Shown here in pieces: positions 33,597-41,925 of a DNA stretch of 64,000 nucleotides. Under the pieces are notes generated by a model. It was not told the DNA's origin. It was given only the letters and a program-made list of their open reading frames with translations, and searched no databases. The DNA comes from Agrococcus carbonis (GTDB lineage: Bacteria; Actinomycetota; Actinomycetes; Actinomycetales; Microbacteriaceae), in NCBI RefSeq assembly GCF_900104705.1, contig NZ_LT629734.1, positions 2,232,001 through 2,296,000 of the forward strand, in the 5' to 3' direction. Every line of letters starts with the position of its first letter. Positions within the stretch are counted from its first letter, which is position 1. The position numbers and the translations under genes were made by a program.

Positions 33597-34394
33597 CTAC
33601 GCGGGCGGGTCGATCGCGACCAGCAGGATCCCCGTCCAGTGGCACAGGAACGCGATCACGGTGCAGACGTGGAAGATCTCGTGGAAGCCGAAGTGGCGGG
33701 GGAACGGGTTCGGCTTCTTGAGGCCGTAGAAGACCGCGCCGACGCTGTAGGCGAGGCCGCCGACGATGACGAGCACGGCCGTCGCGGCGTTCGCCGCCCA
33801 GATCTGGCCGAGGAACGCGACCGCCGCCCAGCCGAGCGCGAGGTAGATGGGCACGTAGAGCCAGCGCGGCGCCGAGAGCCAGAACACGCGGAACGCGATG
33901 CCGAGCAGCGCGCCCGCCCAGATGACCGTCAGCAGGATCCAGTCGGTCGGCGACGGGAGGGTGAGCATCGCGATCGGCGTGTACGTGCCCGCGATGAGCA
34001 GGAAGATGTTGGCGTGGTCGAGGCGCTTGAGCACGACCCGCGTGCGCTCCTGCCAGTGGAAGCGGTGGTAGACGGCCGAGATGCCGAACAGCAGCAGGCT
34101 GGATGCGGCGAAGACCGCCGTCGACACGGTGGCGGTGGCGCCGTCGGCGACGACGACGAGCACGATCCCCGCGATGAGCGCGAGCGGTGCGGTGATCGCG
34201 TGGATCCAGCCACGCCAGGTCGGCTTCTGCTCGACCGCGGCCTCGGCGATCGCGTCGCCGGCCGCCTCGATGAGCGGCAGGTGCGCGCGATCGGGCTCGC
34301 TCACGCGCCGCTCCGGGCCTGCGGCGCCCGCGCCGCGCGGTGATCCGTCGCCCGGGTTCGCGCCGTCGGTCTCGTGCTCTGCGGTGCCTGCCAT
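33597..34394 (-). CDS. Hemolysin III / PAQR family membrane protein
   Basis: 265 residues with seven predicted membrane helices after a polar N-terminal region. Family residues are present: SAVYHRFHW (Ser, His), LDHANIFLLIAGTYTP (Asp-His, GTYTP) and FGFHEIFHVCTVIAFLCHW (two His). These form the zinc site of the PAQR/YqfA fold. The ancestral 'hemolysin' label does not prove lytic activity; a role in lipid metabolism or membrane homeostasis is likely. Leaderless: TACGCT six bases before ATG. Divergent from uppS. Confidence 0.9.
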   Translation of the reverse strand: MAGTAEHETDGANPGDGSPRGAGAAGPERRVSEPDRAHLPLIEAAGDAIAEAAVEQKPTWRGWIHAITAPLALIAGIVLVVVADGATATVSTAVFAASSLLLFGISAVYHRFHWQERTRVVLKRLDHANIFLLIAGTYTPIAMLTLPSPTDWILLTVIWAGALLGIAFRVFWLSAPRWLYVPIYLALGWAAVAFLGQIWAANAATAVLVIVGGLAYSVGAVFYGLKKPNPFPRHFGFHEIFHVCTVIAFLCHWTGILLVAIDPPA

Positions 34395-34400
34395 GGGTAC

Positions 34401-34406
34401 AGCGTA
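34401..34406 (-). promoter_or_regulatory. Leaderless -10 box (TACGCT) of the PAQR gene
   Basis: Read on the minus strand, TACGCT is six bases before the ATG. Confidence 0.55.
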
Positions 34407-34452
34407 TGGCGTACGCAGTGCCGCCGCAGGCATGCGCGCTGTGGATGCCCGA

Positions 34453-34458
34453 TAGATT
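34453..34458 (+). promoter_or_regulatory. Leaderless -10 box (TAGATT) of uppS
   Basis: TAGATT is seven bases before the GTG start. Confidence 0.6.
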
Positions 34459-34465
34459 CGACTCC

Positions 34466-35242
34466 GTGCGACTGCGCAGCGCCCCGGGGTCACGACTCGT
34501 CTACCGCTACTACGAGCGGCGGCTCCGCCGCGACCTGCAGCGCTCGGGCGTGCCCCGCCACATCGCGATGATCATCGACGGCAACCGCCGGTGGGCGCGC
34601 GAGCAGAACCTCGCGACCGCCGCGCACGGCCACCGCGCGGGAGCGGCGAAGCTGCGGGAGTTCGTCGACTGGTGCGCCGAGATCGGCGTCGAGGTCGTGA
34701 CCCTCTACCTGCTCTCGCGCGACAACCTCACGGGCCGCGCGCGCGAGGAGCTCGGCGAGCTCTGCGAGATCATCGCCGACCTCGCCGACGACCTCTCGCG
34801 CCAGCCCGGCCGCCGCATCCAGCACGTGGGCGACGCGAAGGGCCTGCCCGAGCCGCTCGTCGCCGCGCTCGAGGCAGCGGTGGCTCGCACCGCCGGGAAC
34901 AGCGGCATCCACGTGAACCTCGCCGTCGGCTACGGCGGCCGCCACGAGCTCGTCGAGGCGGTGCGCCGGCTGCTCGCCGACGCGCAGACCGCGAGCCCGG
35001 CCGAGCTCGCCGAGCGCCTCACGCCCGAGCTCATCGCCGAGCACCTCTGGACGGCGGGGCAGCCCGATCCCGACCTCGTCATCCGCACGTCGGGCGAGCA
35101 GCGGCTGAGCGACTTCATGCTGTGGCAGAGCGCGCACAGCGAGTTCTACTTCGTCGAGGCGCTCGGTCCCGACCTGCGCGAGGTCGACTTCCTGCGCGCG
35201 GTGCGCGCCTACGGGCAGCGGGAGCGCCGCTACGGCAAGTGA
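34466..35242 (+). CDS. uppS: Isoprenyl diphosphate synthase, cis (undecaprenyl/decaprenyl) type
   Basis: 258-residue Z-prenyltransferase that makes the polyprenyl diphosphate carrier for peptidoglycan. The catalytic Asp is in AMIIDGNRRWARE; VTLYLLSRDNL, NLAVGYGGRHELV and VIRTSGEQRLSDFMLWQ are the other family motifs; the end EVDFLRAVRAYGQRERRYG is typical. Start is GTG in leaderless position. Product length (C15, C50 or C55) cannot be read reliably. Confidence 0.94.
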   Translation: MRLRSAPGSRLVYRYYERRLRRDLQRSGVPRHIAMIIDGNRRWAREQNLATAAHGHRAGAAKLREFVDWCAEIGVEVVTLYLLSRDNLTGRAREELGELCEIIADLADDLSRQPGRRIQHVGDAKGLPEPLVAALEAAVARTAGNSGIHVNLAVGYGGRHELVEAVRRLLADAQTASPAELAERLTPELIAEHLWTAGQPDPDLVIRTSGEQRLSDFMLWQSAHSEFYFVEALGPDLREVDFLRAVRAYGQRERRYGK

Positions 35243-35345
35243 GCGGGCGCGCGCGGCGTGCCGCGGTGTGGCTCCTCGGGTTTCCTGCAGGTGAACACTG
35301 CCCCCGCATCCGTGTGTCGTGCCGCGCCCGCGACGGGCGCGAGCG

Positions 35346-35351
35346 TAGATT
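35346..35351 (+). promoter_or_regulatory. -10 candidate (TAGATT) of phoH
   Basis: TAGATT sits about 107 bases before the phoH GTG, which has its own GGAAGGGA Shine-Dalgarno, so this would be a leadered transcript. Confidence 0.4.
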
Positions 35352-35458
35352 CGCACCAGTCGGGCACCCTCGCCCGACGAGCGAGCGGCCTTCGCGCCAG
35401 CGAGCACCACGGGAGGCGACGGCCGCGTGATCCGACCCCGGTCGGAAGGGAGCGCCAC

Positions 35459-36793
35459 GTGCCTGAACTCACCACCCCCGCTCACGAGGCCGTCGAGATC
35501 GCCGACCTCGACACCCGCCAGCGCACCTACGTGCTCGACACGAGCGTGCTGCTGTCGGACCCGGGGGCGATCCACCGCTTCGCCGAGCACCAGGTCGTGA
35601 TCCCGGTGATCGTGATCGCCGAGCTCGAGAAGAAGCGGCACGATCCCGAGATCGGCTACTTCGCCAGGAAGGCCCTGCGGAACCTCGACGACCTGCGCAC
35701 CGAGCACGAGCGGCTCGACTTCCCCGTGCCCACCGAGGGCGGCGGCTCCCTGCGGGTCGAGCTGAACCACTCGAACCAGCAGGTGCTGCCGAGCGGCCTG
35801 CAGCTCGGCGACAACGACTCGCGCATCCTCGCGGTCGCGTCGAACCTCGCCGGCGACGGCCTCGACGTGTGCGTCGTGTCGAAGGACATGCCGATGCGCG
35901 TCAAGGCCGCCTCGATCGGGCTCGCGGCGGAGGAGTACCTCGCCGAGCAGGCCGTCGACTCCGGCTGGACGGGCACCGCCGAGCTCGCGCTCTCGGGCGA
36001 GCAGATCAACGCGCTCTACGAGGACGAGCGGATCGAGACCGACCTCGTGGCCGCGCTGCCGCTCAACACCGGGCTCGTCATCACCTCCGAGCGCGGCTCG
36101 GCGCTCGGCCGCGTGACGCGCCGCGGCGAGGTCTCGCTCGTGCGCGGCGACCGCGAGGTCTTCGGCGTGCACGGCCGCTCGGCCGAGCAGCGGCTCGCGA
36201 TCGACCTGCTGCTCGACGACGAGGTCGGCATCGTCTCGCTCGGCGGCTCCGCGGGGACCGGCAAGTCGGCGCTCGCGCTCGCCGCGGGCCTGGAGGCCGT
36301 GCTCGAGCGGCGCCTCCACAAGAAGGTCATCGTCTTCCGCCCCCTCTACGCCGTCGGTGGCCAGGAGCTCGGCTACCTGCCCGGCGACAAGGAGGAGAAG
36401 ATGAACCCCTGGGGCCAGGCGATCTACGACACGCTCGGCGCGCTCGTGAGCGAGAACGTGCTCGACGAGGTCGCCGACCGGGGGCTCCTCGAAGTGCTGC
36501 CGCTCACCCACATCCGCGGCCGCTCGCTGCACGACGCGTTCGTGATCGTCGACGAGGCGCAGTCGCTCGAGCGCAACGTGCTGCTCACGGTGCTCTCGCG
36601 CATCGGCCAGAACTCGCGCGTGGTGCTCACGCACGACGTCGCGCAGCGCGACAACCTGCGCGTCGGCCGGCACGACGGCGTCGCGAGCGTCATCGAGACG
36701 CTCAAGGGCCACGAGCTCTTCGGCCACATCACGCTGCAGCGCAGCGAGCGCTCGCGAATCGCGGCGCTCGTCACCAGCCTGCTGGAGGGCTGA
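35459..36793 (+). CDS. PhoH family protein with N-terminal PIN domain (PhoH2)
   Basis: 444 residues. The N-terminal PIN RNase domain (about 20-150) has acidic residues in [20 protein letters not shown] and [12 protein letters not shown]. The C-terminal PhoH P-loop ATPase has Walker [13 protein letters not shown], then [13 protein letters not shown] and Walker [12 protein letters not shown]-PhoH proteins act as ATP-driven sequence-specific RNA helicase/RNases. GTG start. Ends in a perfect hairpin 11 bases downstream. Confidence 0.93.
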   Translation: MPELTTPAHEAVEIADLDTRQRTYVLDTSVLLSDPGAIHRFAEHQVVIPVIVIAELEKKRHDPEIGYFARKALRNLDDLRTEHERLDFPVPTEGGGSLRVELNHSNQQVLPSGLQLGDNDSRILAVASNLAGDGLDVCVVSKDMPMRVKAASIGLAAEEYLAEQAVDSGWTGTAELALSGEQINALYEDERIETDLVAALPLNTGLVITSERGSALGRVTRRGEVSLVRGDREVFGVHGRSAEQRLAIDLLLDDEVGIVSLGGSAGTGKSALALAAGLEAVLERRLHKKVIVFRPLYAVGGQELGYLPGDKEEKMNPWGQAIYDTLGALVSENVLDEVADRGLLEVLPLTHIRGRSLHDAFVIVDEAQSLERNVLLTVLSRIGQNSRVVLTHDVAQRDNLRVGRHDGVASVIETLKGHELFGHITLQRSERSRIAALVTSLLEG

Positions 36794-36803
36794 GCGGGGC
36801 GCT

Positions 36804-36833
36804 GGCAGGGCGGCTCAGCTGAGCCGTCCTGCC
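36804..36833 (+). terminator. Hairpin terminator after phoH
   Basis: A 15-bp near-perfect palindrome, GGCAGG and CGGCTCAG facing CTGAGCCG and CCTGCC with one G-T mismatch; no T run. Confidence 0.65.
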
Positions 36834-36912
36834 GCTCCGCCGGTCCGCTCTGCGGGTCCGCCTTGGGTCTCCGCCCGTCTGCTCTGCGCCTCAGCGGAGC
36901 CCGCGCGCGGCT

Positions 36913-37004
36913 GAGGGTGGTCACGGCGCGCCGTACCGACCGTCGCGAGCCCGGCGTGTCGTGACCACCCCGCGGTCCGCGGCCGGCGTGTCGTGACCAC
37001 CCTC
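36913..37004. repeat. Inverted/direct repeat GGTGGTCACG - CGTGACCACC (x2)
   Basis: GAGGGTGGTCACG (36913-36925) is the exact reverse complement of 36992-37004. CGTGACCACC also occurs at 36960, and the 17-base block ending in it repeats 32 bases later. It shares the GGTCAC word with the mirror arrays. It lies between phoH and the next gene. Confidence 0.7.
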
Positions 37005-37035
37005 GGCGCACGGTCGGCGCGGGGGCGACCGGCGG

Positions 37036-37041
37036 TAGCGT
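37036..37041 (+). promoter_or_regulatory. Leaderless -10 box (TAGCGT)
   Basis: TAGCGT is six bases before the ATG of the HTH_42 gene. Confidence 0.55.
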
Positions 37042-37047
37042 GCCGGC

Positions 37048-38184
37048 ATGGCGCTCACGCGGTCCGCGGCACGACGGATGCGGCTGGCCGCTCAAGGGCT
37101 CGACGGGCTCGGCCGGGCCGAGGGTGGCGGAGGTCTCGACCGGTCCAGCGGCGCCGAGGGTGGCGGAGGCGGCGCCCGCGAGGCGGGCGTCGGCGCAGGC
37201 GGTGCCGCGCGCACCCCCGTCGACGTCGTGCGCCGCATGGTCGCGATGCAGGGGCAGGACCTGCGGGCCGTGCTGCGCGCGATCGCGATCCGCTCGGCGC
37301 CCGGCACGACGGTCTCCGACGTGCGCGCCGCGTTCGACCAGGGCGAGCTCGTGCGCGCGTGGGCGATGCGCGGCACGCTGTTCGTCGCGGCGCCGGCCGA
37401 CCTCGCGGCGCTGCACGCCGCCGTCGGCGAGCGGATGCGCCGGCAGGAGTGGCGCATGTGCACCGACCGCGGCATCGACGGCGCGATCGCCGCGCGCGCC
37501 GCGGAGGTCGCGCACGCGCTCCTCGCCGAGGGGCCGCTCGCGCGCGGCGCGATGCTCGCCGCGTGGCGGGATGCCGGCATCGACACCGCGGAGGGGCGCG
37601 GCTACCACCTCCTCGCGCTGCTCGCCTACGACGAGCTGCTGCGCTTCGGCCCCTTCGACGGCGACGAGCAGCTGCTCGTCGGCGGGCCGCCGCCGGCGGT
37701 GCCCGACCCGCAGGCGGCGCTGGCGGATGTGGTGCTGCGCTTCGCGCTCGCCCGCGGGCCCGTGCGCGCCGACGACGCCGCGTGGTGGCTCGGGCTCCCG
37801 AAGCTGCTCGTGCGCGGCATCCTCGCCGACGCGGCGGCGCTCGAGGCGATCGACGTCGCGGGCACGCCCATGCTCGCCGCCGTCGACGCAGCGCCCGGCA
37901 GGCGCGCGGGCGTGCGGCTCGTGCCTGCCTTCGACGAGTGGCTGCTCGGCTACGCCGACCGCTCGCTCATCGCGACGCGCGAGGCGTTCGCGATGGCGGT
38001 GCCCGGCGGCAACGGCGTCTTCCGCCCGCTCGTCCTCGCCGACGGTCGCGTCATCGGCACGTGGCGCGCGCCCGCGCCGTCAGCGCCGGCCGGCGGCGCG
38101 CCCGTCGTCGAGCTGCTCGACGGGGTGCCGGCGTCGCTGCGCGCGAGCGCCGAGCGGGCCGCCCGCGCGTGGCCGCACGGCTGA
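37048..38184 (+). CDS. Winged-helix DNA-binding protein, HTH_42 (AlkZ/YcaQ-like) family
   Basis: 378 residues of the HTH_42 family, which includes the DNA glycosylases AlkZ and YcaQ/AlkX. The Q-x-Q motif is in VAMQGQDLRA; RGTLFVAAPADLAAL, RLVPAFDEWLLGYADRS and GGNGVFRPLVLADG match the family. The Q-x-Q pair is catalytic in AlkZ-type glycosylases, so removal of alkylated or crosslinked bases is possible; many actinobacterial paralogues are untested. A Gly/Ala-rich insertion of about 35 residues (AEGGGG and AEGGGGG repeats) precedes the motif. Confidence 0.8.
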   Translation: MALTRSAARRMRLAAQGLDGLGRAEGGGGLDRSSGAEGGGGGAREAGVGAGGAARTPVDVVRRMVAMQGQDLRAVLRAIAIRSAPGTTVSDVRAAFDQGELVRAWAMRGTLFVAAPADLAALHAAVGERMRRQEWRMCTDRGIDGAIAARAAEVAHALLAEGPLARGAMLAAWRDAGIDTAEGRGYHLLALLAYDELLRFGPFDGDEQLLVGGPPPAVPDPQAALADVVLRFALARGPVRADDAAWWLGLPKLLVRGILADAAALEAIDVAGTPMLAAVDAAPGRRAGVRLVPAFDEWLLGYADRSLIATREAFAMAVPGGNGVFRPLVLADGRVIGTWRAPAPSAPAGGAPVVELLDGVPASLRASAERAARAWPHG

Positions 38185-38185
38185 C

Positions 38186-38947
38186 TCAGCTCTCGAGCGC
38201 GCCCCGCCAGATGCTGTTGCCGCTGTGGGTCGGGTCGCCGTCGTACGGCTCGATCGAGACGTCGACGATCGGGAACGTCGCGAGGTCGAGGTCGGGCGGC
38301 AGTGCGAGCTGCGTGCGGCGCGCGTCGAGCACGCCGAGGCTCACCATCTGCTGCGCCTGCTCGTCGAGCAGCCACACGTCGAGGTAGCCGTCGACGTCGG
38401 GCAGCGCATCGGTATCGACGACGAGCAGGCGCTGGCCGTCCTGCTCGATCACCTCGGCGCGCGCCGGGTCGACCGAGACGCTCGAGGCGAGCGGCTCGAG
38501 CACCGCGTTCGCGACGTCGACGGACCGCGGCGCAGCGCCGAGCTGCACGACGACGAGCACCGCGATCGCGGCGGCCGCCACGGCGGAGGCGGCGCTCGCG
38601 GCGAGCAGCGCGCCGAGGCCGAAGCGTCGGCGACGCCGCGGGGCGACGTGGCCGGATGCGGGGCGCGCCCCGGTGCGGTCGGCGGGCGCGGCGCTCGTCC
38701 CACCGTCCGGAGCCGCGCTCGCGCCGACCGGCGCATCCGCCTCGACCGCGATCTCGGCGGCGATCCGCTCCCACACGGCCGCGGGCGGCGCCATCGGCGC
38801 GACGTCGGCGGCGCGGAACCGCTCGGCGGTGCCGCGGAGGCCCTCGACCTCGCCCCGGCACTGCGCACAGGTGGAGAGGTGGTCGCGGCCCTCGTCGCCG
38901 TCGCCGAGCGCGAGGGCGACGAGCGACTCACTCGACAGGTGCTGCAT
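38186..38947 (-). CDS. Anti-sigma factor with RskA-like domain
   Basis: 253 residues. The cytoplasmic N-terminus has a zinc-binding anti-sigma motif, DHLSTCAQC (His-x3-Cys-x2-Cys). A single membrane helix follows an Arg patch ([31 protein letters not shown]). The external domain resembles RskA (YLDVWLLDEQAQQMVSLGVL, SIEPYDGDPTHSGNSIWRGAL). It should hold the co-encoded sigma factor inactive until regulated proteolysis. Its start overlaps the sigma gene by 20 bases. Confidence 0.92.
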   Translation of the reverse strand: MQHLSSESLVALALGDGDEGRDHLSTCAQCRGEVEGLRGTAERFRAADVAPMAPPAAVWERIAAEIAVEADAPVGASAAPDGGTSAAPADRTGARPASGHVAPRRRRRFGLGALLAASAASAVAAAAIAVLVVVQLGAAPRSVDVANAVLEPLASSVSVDPARAEVIEQDGQRLLVVDTDALPDVDGYLDVWLLDEQAQQMVSLGVLDARRTQLALPPDLDLATFPIVDVSIEPYDGDPTHSGNSIWRGALES

Positions 38948-39497
38948 GCGTCTCCTCCCAACGGTCTCGGAGCCGGCGCAACGCGCGCGACAGGTGGCTC
39001 TTCACGGTGCCGACCGGCATGGTCAGCTGCTCGGCGATCCAGGTGGCCGGGCGATCCTCGAGCACCGCCAGGCGCACGATCGTGCGCTGGGGCTCGCCGA
39101 TGCGCTCGAGCTCCTCCTGCACGGTCAGCGCGTCCGCCACGGCCTCCGACACGGGATCCCCCTCACCGCGCTCGAGGGCCGCGGCGAGCGACTCCGGCTC
39201 GGTCGCGAGCTCGTGCCGCGACCGCGCCCGCCAGTGGTCGGCGATGCGCCGGCGGGCGATCGCGACGATCCAGGCGCCGAGCGGCCCGGCCGCGGGGTCG
39301 TACGACTCGCGCGAGCGCCACACCGACACGAACGTCTGCTGCACCACGTCCTCCGCATCGTGCGCGGGCATCGCCCGGCAGGCGATCGCATAGACCAGCC
39401 CGCCCCAGCGCTCGTAGACGGCGCGCAGCAGCTCGGGCGAGGCATCGGCCGCGAAGGCCGCGCTCAGCCGAGCGACGTCGTCGTTCTCGCTGATCAC
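38928..39497 (-). CDS. ECF RNA polymerase sigma factor
   Basis: 189 residues. Region 2 contains VVQQTFVSVWRSRESYDP and WIVAIARRRIADHWR; region 4 contains LAVLEDRPATWIAEQLTMPVGTVKSHLSRALRRLRD. A SigK-like ECF group is likely given the RskA-type partner. Start is GTG with TACGTT six bases upstream, so it is leaderless. The stress sensed is unknown; the sortase/DUF4397 genes upstream are possible targets. Confidence 0.93.
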   Translation of the reverse strand: MISENDDVARLSAAFAADASPELLRAVYERWGGLVYAIACRAMPAHDAEDVVQQTFVSVWRSRESYDPAAGPLGAWIVAIARRRIADHWRARSRHELATEPESLAAALERGEGDPVSEAVADALTVQEELERIGEPQRTIVRLAVLEDRPATWIAEQLTMPVGTVKSHLSRALRRLRDRWEETHAAPVE

Positions 39498-39503
39498 GGG
39501 CTG

Positions 39504-39509
39504 AACGTA
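39504..39509 (-). promoter_or_regulatory. Leaderless -10 box (TACGTT) of the ECF sigma gene
   Basis: On the minus strand TACGTT is six bases before the GTG. Confidence 0.5.
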
Positions 39510-39524
39510 CCATCGCAGGCTCCC

Positions 39525-40277
39525 TCACCCCGCGTCCGGCTCGGCGGTCACGACGATGTTGTCCTCGTACGCGCCCGCTGCCGCATCCCACTCGCCGCCG
39601 CACGTGACGAGCCGCACGACGTGCTCGCCGTCGCGCGCGAAGAGCGAGGCGAGGGGCAGCTCCGCCTTCGCGATCTGCTCGACGCTCGTGATGCGGAACC
39701 GCAGGACCTCCCCGGATGCGGTGGTCACCTCGACGGGGTCCCCCGCCTCGGCGCCCAGCACCGCCGCCATGGGGGCGGCGCCGATGTCGCTGTCGACGTG
39801 GGCCGCGAGCACCGCGGAGCCGGCGTCGGCGCCGGGCGCCGGGCCGTAGCGGTACCAGCCGAGCTCGCCGACGAGCTCCGGCACGTCCATCTGCCCGTCG
39901 TCGCGCACGCCCACCGGCACGACCTCGAGGGCGAGGTCCACCGAGGGCACGCGCACCGCCGTCGGGGCGTCCACCGGGGCCGCCGGCGTCGGGGCCGCGT
40001 CTCGCGCGGCGACACCGGTGGGCACGCGGCCGCTCGGCTGCGCCGCCGAGGGGGAGGGGGTCGCGGTCGTCGGCGCGGGCGTCGCCGCGGCCGGGGCCGT
40101 CTGCGGCCCCGCGGGCAGCGACGGCGCGACCGACTGGGTGACGAGCACGGCGCCGACGATCACCGCCGCCGCCGAGAGCGTGCCGGCGAGGGCGAGCAGC
40201 ACCGTGCGCCGGCGGCCGGCCACGGGGGAGGGCCCCCGCCGCGCGGTGCGCGACGGGAGCCCTCGATCGGTGCGCAT
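39525..40277 (-). CDS. Class F sortase
   Basis: 250-residue membrane transpeptidase. N-terminal signal-anchor after RRR (about 25-47), Pro/Ala/Thr-rich stalk, then the sortase barrel (about 105-250). Catalytic His160 (LAAHVDS) and Cys226 (LVTCGGEWD) are present. Where other sortases carry the catalytic Arg (12 residues after the Cys, in Y-R-D-N) this one reads YEDN. The start codon lies two bases from the stop of the DUF4397 gene, so the two form an operon and that protein is the obvious candidate partner. Confidence 0.88.
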   Translation of the reverse strand: MRTDRGLPSRTARRGPSPVAGRRRTVLLALAGTLSAAAVIVGAVLVTQSVAPSLPAGPQTAPAAATPAPTTATPSPSAAQPSGRVPTGVAARDAAPTPAAPVDAPTAVRVPSVDLALEVVPVGVRDDGQMDVPELVGELGWYRYGPAPGADAGSAVLAAHVDSDIGAAPMAAVLGAEAGDPVEVTTASGEVLRFRITSVEQIAKAELPLASLFARDGEHVVRLVTCGGEWDAAAGAYEDNIVVTAEPDAG

Positions 40278-40279
40278 CG

Positions 40280-41089
40280 TCAGCTGCGCGCCTGCGCCGT
40301 ACGCAGCGTGCGGGTCGTGACGAGCGCGAGGCCGAGCACGCCGGCCACGGCGAGCGCGACGCCGAGGGCCTGCTGCTGCGCGGCGCCGCCCAGGCCGGAC
40401 GGCACGCCGCTCGGGGCGCTGTGGGCCTCGACCGACTGCACGGCGAGCGCGAGGTTCCCGTCCTCGGCGCTGCCCCATGCGGTGACGATGGTGTTCGTGC
40501 CCTCAGCGAGGTCGAGGTCGGCCGGGCCGATCGCGACATCCTCGGTGCCGGCGAGCACCACGTCGGCCGAGACCTGGCCGGCGGCCGTCTCGAGCGAGGC
40601 CTCATCGGGGTTGGTCAGGCCCTCGACGATGACCTCGCCACCCGCCCGCACGTCGACCGCGGGAGCCGCCGCGAGGTGACGCACGGTGAGCCGAGACTGG
40701 CCGGCCGGCACAGGGTCGGTGTCGTTCGCGAACGCCGAGAGCATGGGCTCGCCGCTCTCGCTCAGGTGGGCGACGAGGGTCAGGTTGGCGTCGGTCGGCA
40801 CCTCGACCCCGCTCGCCTCGATGGCCGGGTCGCCCGAGTCGGGCGTCTCGCCGTCGGCGAAGACCTGGATGTCGTAGCTGCCGGCGGGCAGCATCATCGG
40901 GTCGGTCAGCGTGCCGGGCTCGAAGTCGCTGATGGCCTCCTCGCCGTTGATCCAGACGTCCACGGTGAGGCCCGGCACGCCGTGCAGCACCGACACCGTC
41001 GAGTCGCCGTCTGCGGCCATGGCGGGAGCGGCGCCGAACGCCGAGAGTGCGACTGCGGCACCGATGCCGATCGCGAGCTTGCGCTTCAT
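40280..41089 (-). CDS. DUF4397 domain surface protein
   Basis: 269 residues. Signal peptide cleaved near AMA-A (residue 25). Two beta-rich DUF4397 repeats follow (TVSVLHGVPGLTVDVWING and RLTVRHLAAAPAVDVRAGG). The C-terminus has a sorting-signal layout: spacer SGVPSGLGG, hydrophobic helix (about 241-258), basic tail RTLRTAQARS, but no LPxTG. AAGGAGA precedes the ATG. Operon with the class F sortase. The family function is unknown, probably surface binding. Confidence 0.85.
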   Translation of the reverse strand: MKRKLAIGIGAAVALSAFGAAPAMAADGDSTVSVLHGVPGLTVDVWINGEEAISDFEPGTLTDPMMLPAGSYDIQVFADGETPDSGDPAIEASGVEVPTDANLTLVAHLSESGEPMLSAFANDTDPVPAGQSRLTVRHLAAAPAVDVRAGGEVIVEGLTNPDEASLETAAGQVSADVVLAGTEDVAIGPADLDLAEGTNTIVTAWGSAEDGNLALAVQSVEAHSAPSGVPSGLGGAAQQQALGVALAVAGVLGLALVTTRTLRTAQARS

Positions 41090-41253
41090 GGTGGTCTCCT
41101 TCAGGTCTGTGGCGCTGATGCGCCGTTCTTGCCCAGGTATCGCGGCGGCGTGCCCGATCGGTTGCAGCGGATGCGGTGCCGTGCATCCCGGGCGTGTCGC
41201 GGTCGGCGGTCGTCCCCTGTGGAGAGCGCGCTCGCGCCCGCACCACGTCTGGC

Positions 41254-41259
41254 TACCGT
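41254..41259 (+). promoter_or_regulatory. Leaderless -10 box (TACCGT)
   Basis: TACCGT is six bases before the ATG of the prepilin peptidase gene. Confidence 0.55.
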
Positions 41260-41265
41260 GGCGCC

Positions 41266-41841
41266 ATGACGCGCGTGCCGATCGCCGACCGGGCCGACGT
41301 CGAGCCGCTCTCGGCGCCGCCGCCCCTGCGGCTGCACCCGCTCGACCTCGTCGGGGTGCTGCTCGCCGCGGCGACGGCGGCCGTCCTCGCGAGGGCAGGC
41401 CACGACCTCGTGGCGATCGCTCCGCTCGCCGCCGCGGCGGCCGCCGCACCCGCGCTCGCCCGCATCGACCTCGCCGAGCGGCGGCTGCCCAACGCGCTCA
41501 CGCTCCCGCTCCTGGCGGTGGCGGCCGCCGCGTGCGCGGTCCGGTTCTCGACGGGCGACCTGGCGCCGCTCGTCGGGCTCGGCTGCGGCGCGCTGCTGCT
41601 CGTCATGGCGGTCGCGGGCGGCATGGGCATGGGCGATGTCAAGCTCGGCGCCGGGCTCGCGCTCGCGACCGCGACGCTCGGGTGGGCGGTCCCGCTCGTC
41701 GCGCTCGCCGCATCCGTCGTCGTCGGCGGCGTCGCCGGAGCCGTCGCGCTCGCGGCCGGGCGGCGCAGCGTCGCGTTCGGCCCGTGGCTGCTCGTGGGCG
41801 CGGCGCTCGCGGTCTGGGCGGCGGCGCTCCGCGTCGTGTGA
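41266..41841 (+). CDS. A24-type prepilin peptidase, minimal
   Basis: 191 residues with about six membrane helices. The two aspartates of A24 proteases are seen: ARIDLAERRLPN and GGMGMGDVKLG (the GxGD motif). The N-terminal methyltransferase domain of PilD is absent, so this is the short TadV/CpaA-like form. No pilin or pilus assembly genes are nearby, so the substrate (Tad/Flp or type II secretion pseudopilins) must be encoded elsewhere. Divergent from the DUF4397-sortase operon. Confidence 0.85.
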   Translation: MTRVPIADRADVEPLSAPPPLRLHPLDLVGVLLAAATAAVLARAGHDLVAIAPLAAAAAAAPALARIDLAERRLPNALTLPLLAVAAAACAVRFSTGDLAPLVGLGCGALLLVMAVAGGMGMGDVKLGAGLALATATLGWAVPLVALAASVVVGGVAGAVALAAGRRSVAFGPWLLVGAALAVWAAALRVV

Positions 41842-41884
41842 CCTTCTGTGACAGCGCGATTGGTCGTGCGCGGTGGCTGATTCC

Positions 41885-41890
41885 TACGGT
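41885..41890 (+). promoter_or_regulatory. -10 candidate (TACGGT) of metQNI
   Basis: TACGGT with TTGGTC 19 bases upstream; leader of about 30 bases with GAAGGAG before metQ. The leader is too short for a SAM riboswitch. Confidence 0.4.
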
Positions 41891-41925
41891 GGTGAGCATC
41901 CCCGGCAGCACCTGAAGGAGCCACC

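Noticed and set aside
33597-34394. Hemolysin / virulence factor
   Set aside because: The family name is historical; the protein is a seven-helix PAQR-type membrane protein with no toxin features.
41842-41925. SAM riboswitch before metQ
   Set aside because: Only about 30 bases of leader follow the likely -10 box, too short for any known SAM-sensing fold, and no matching helices were seen.
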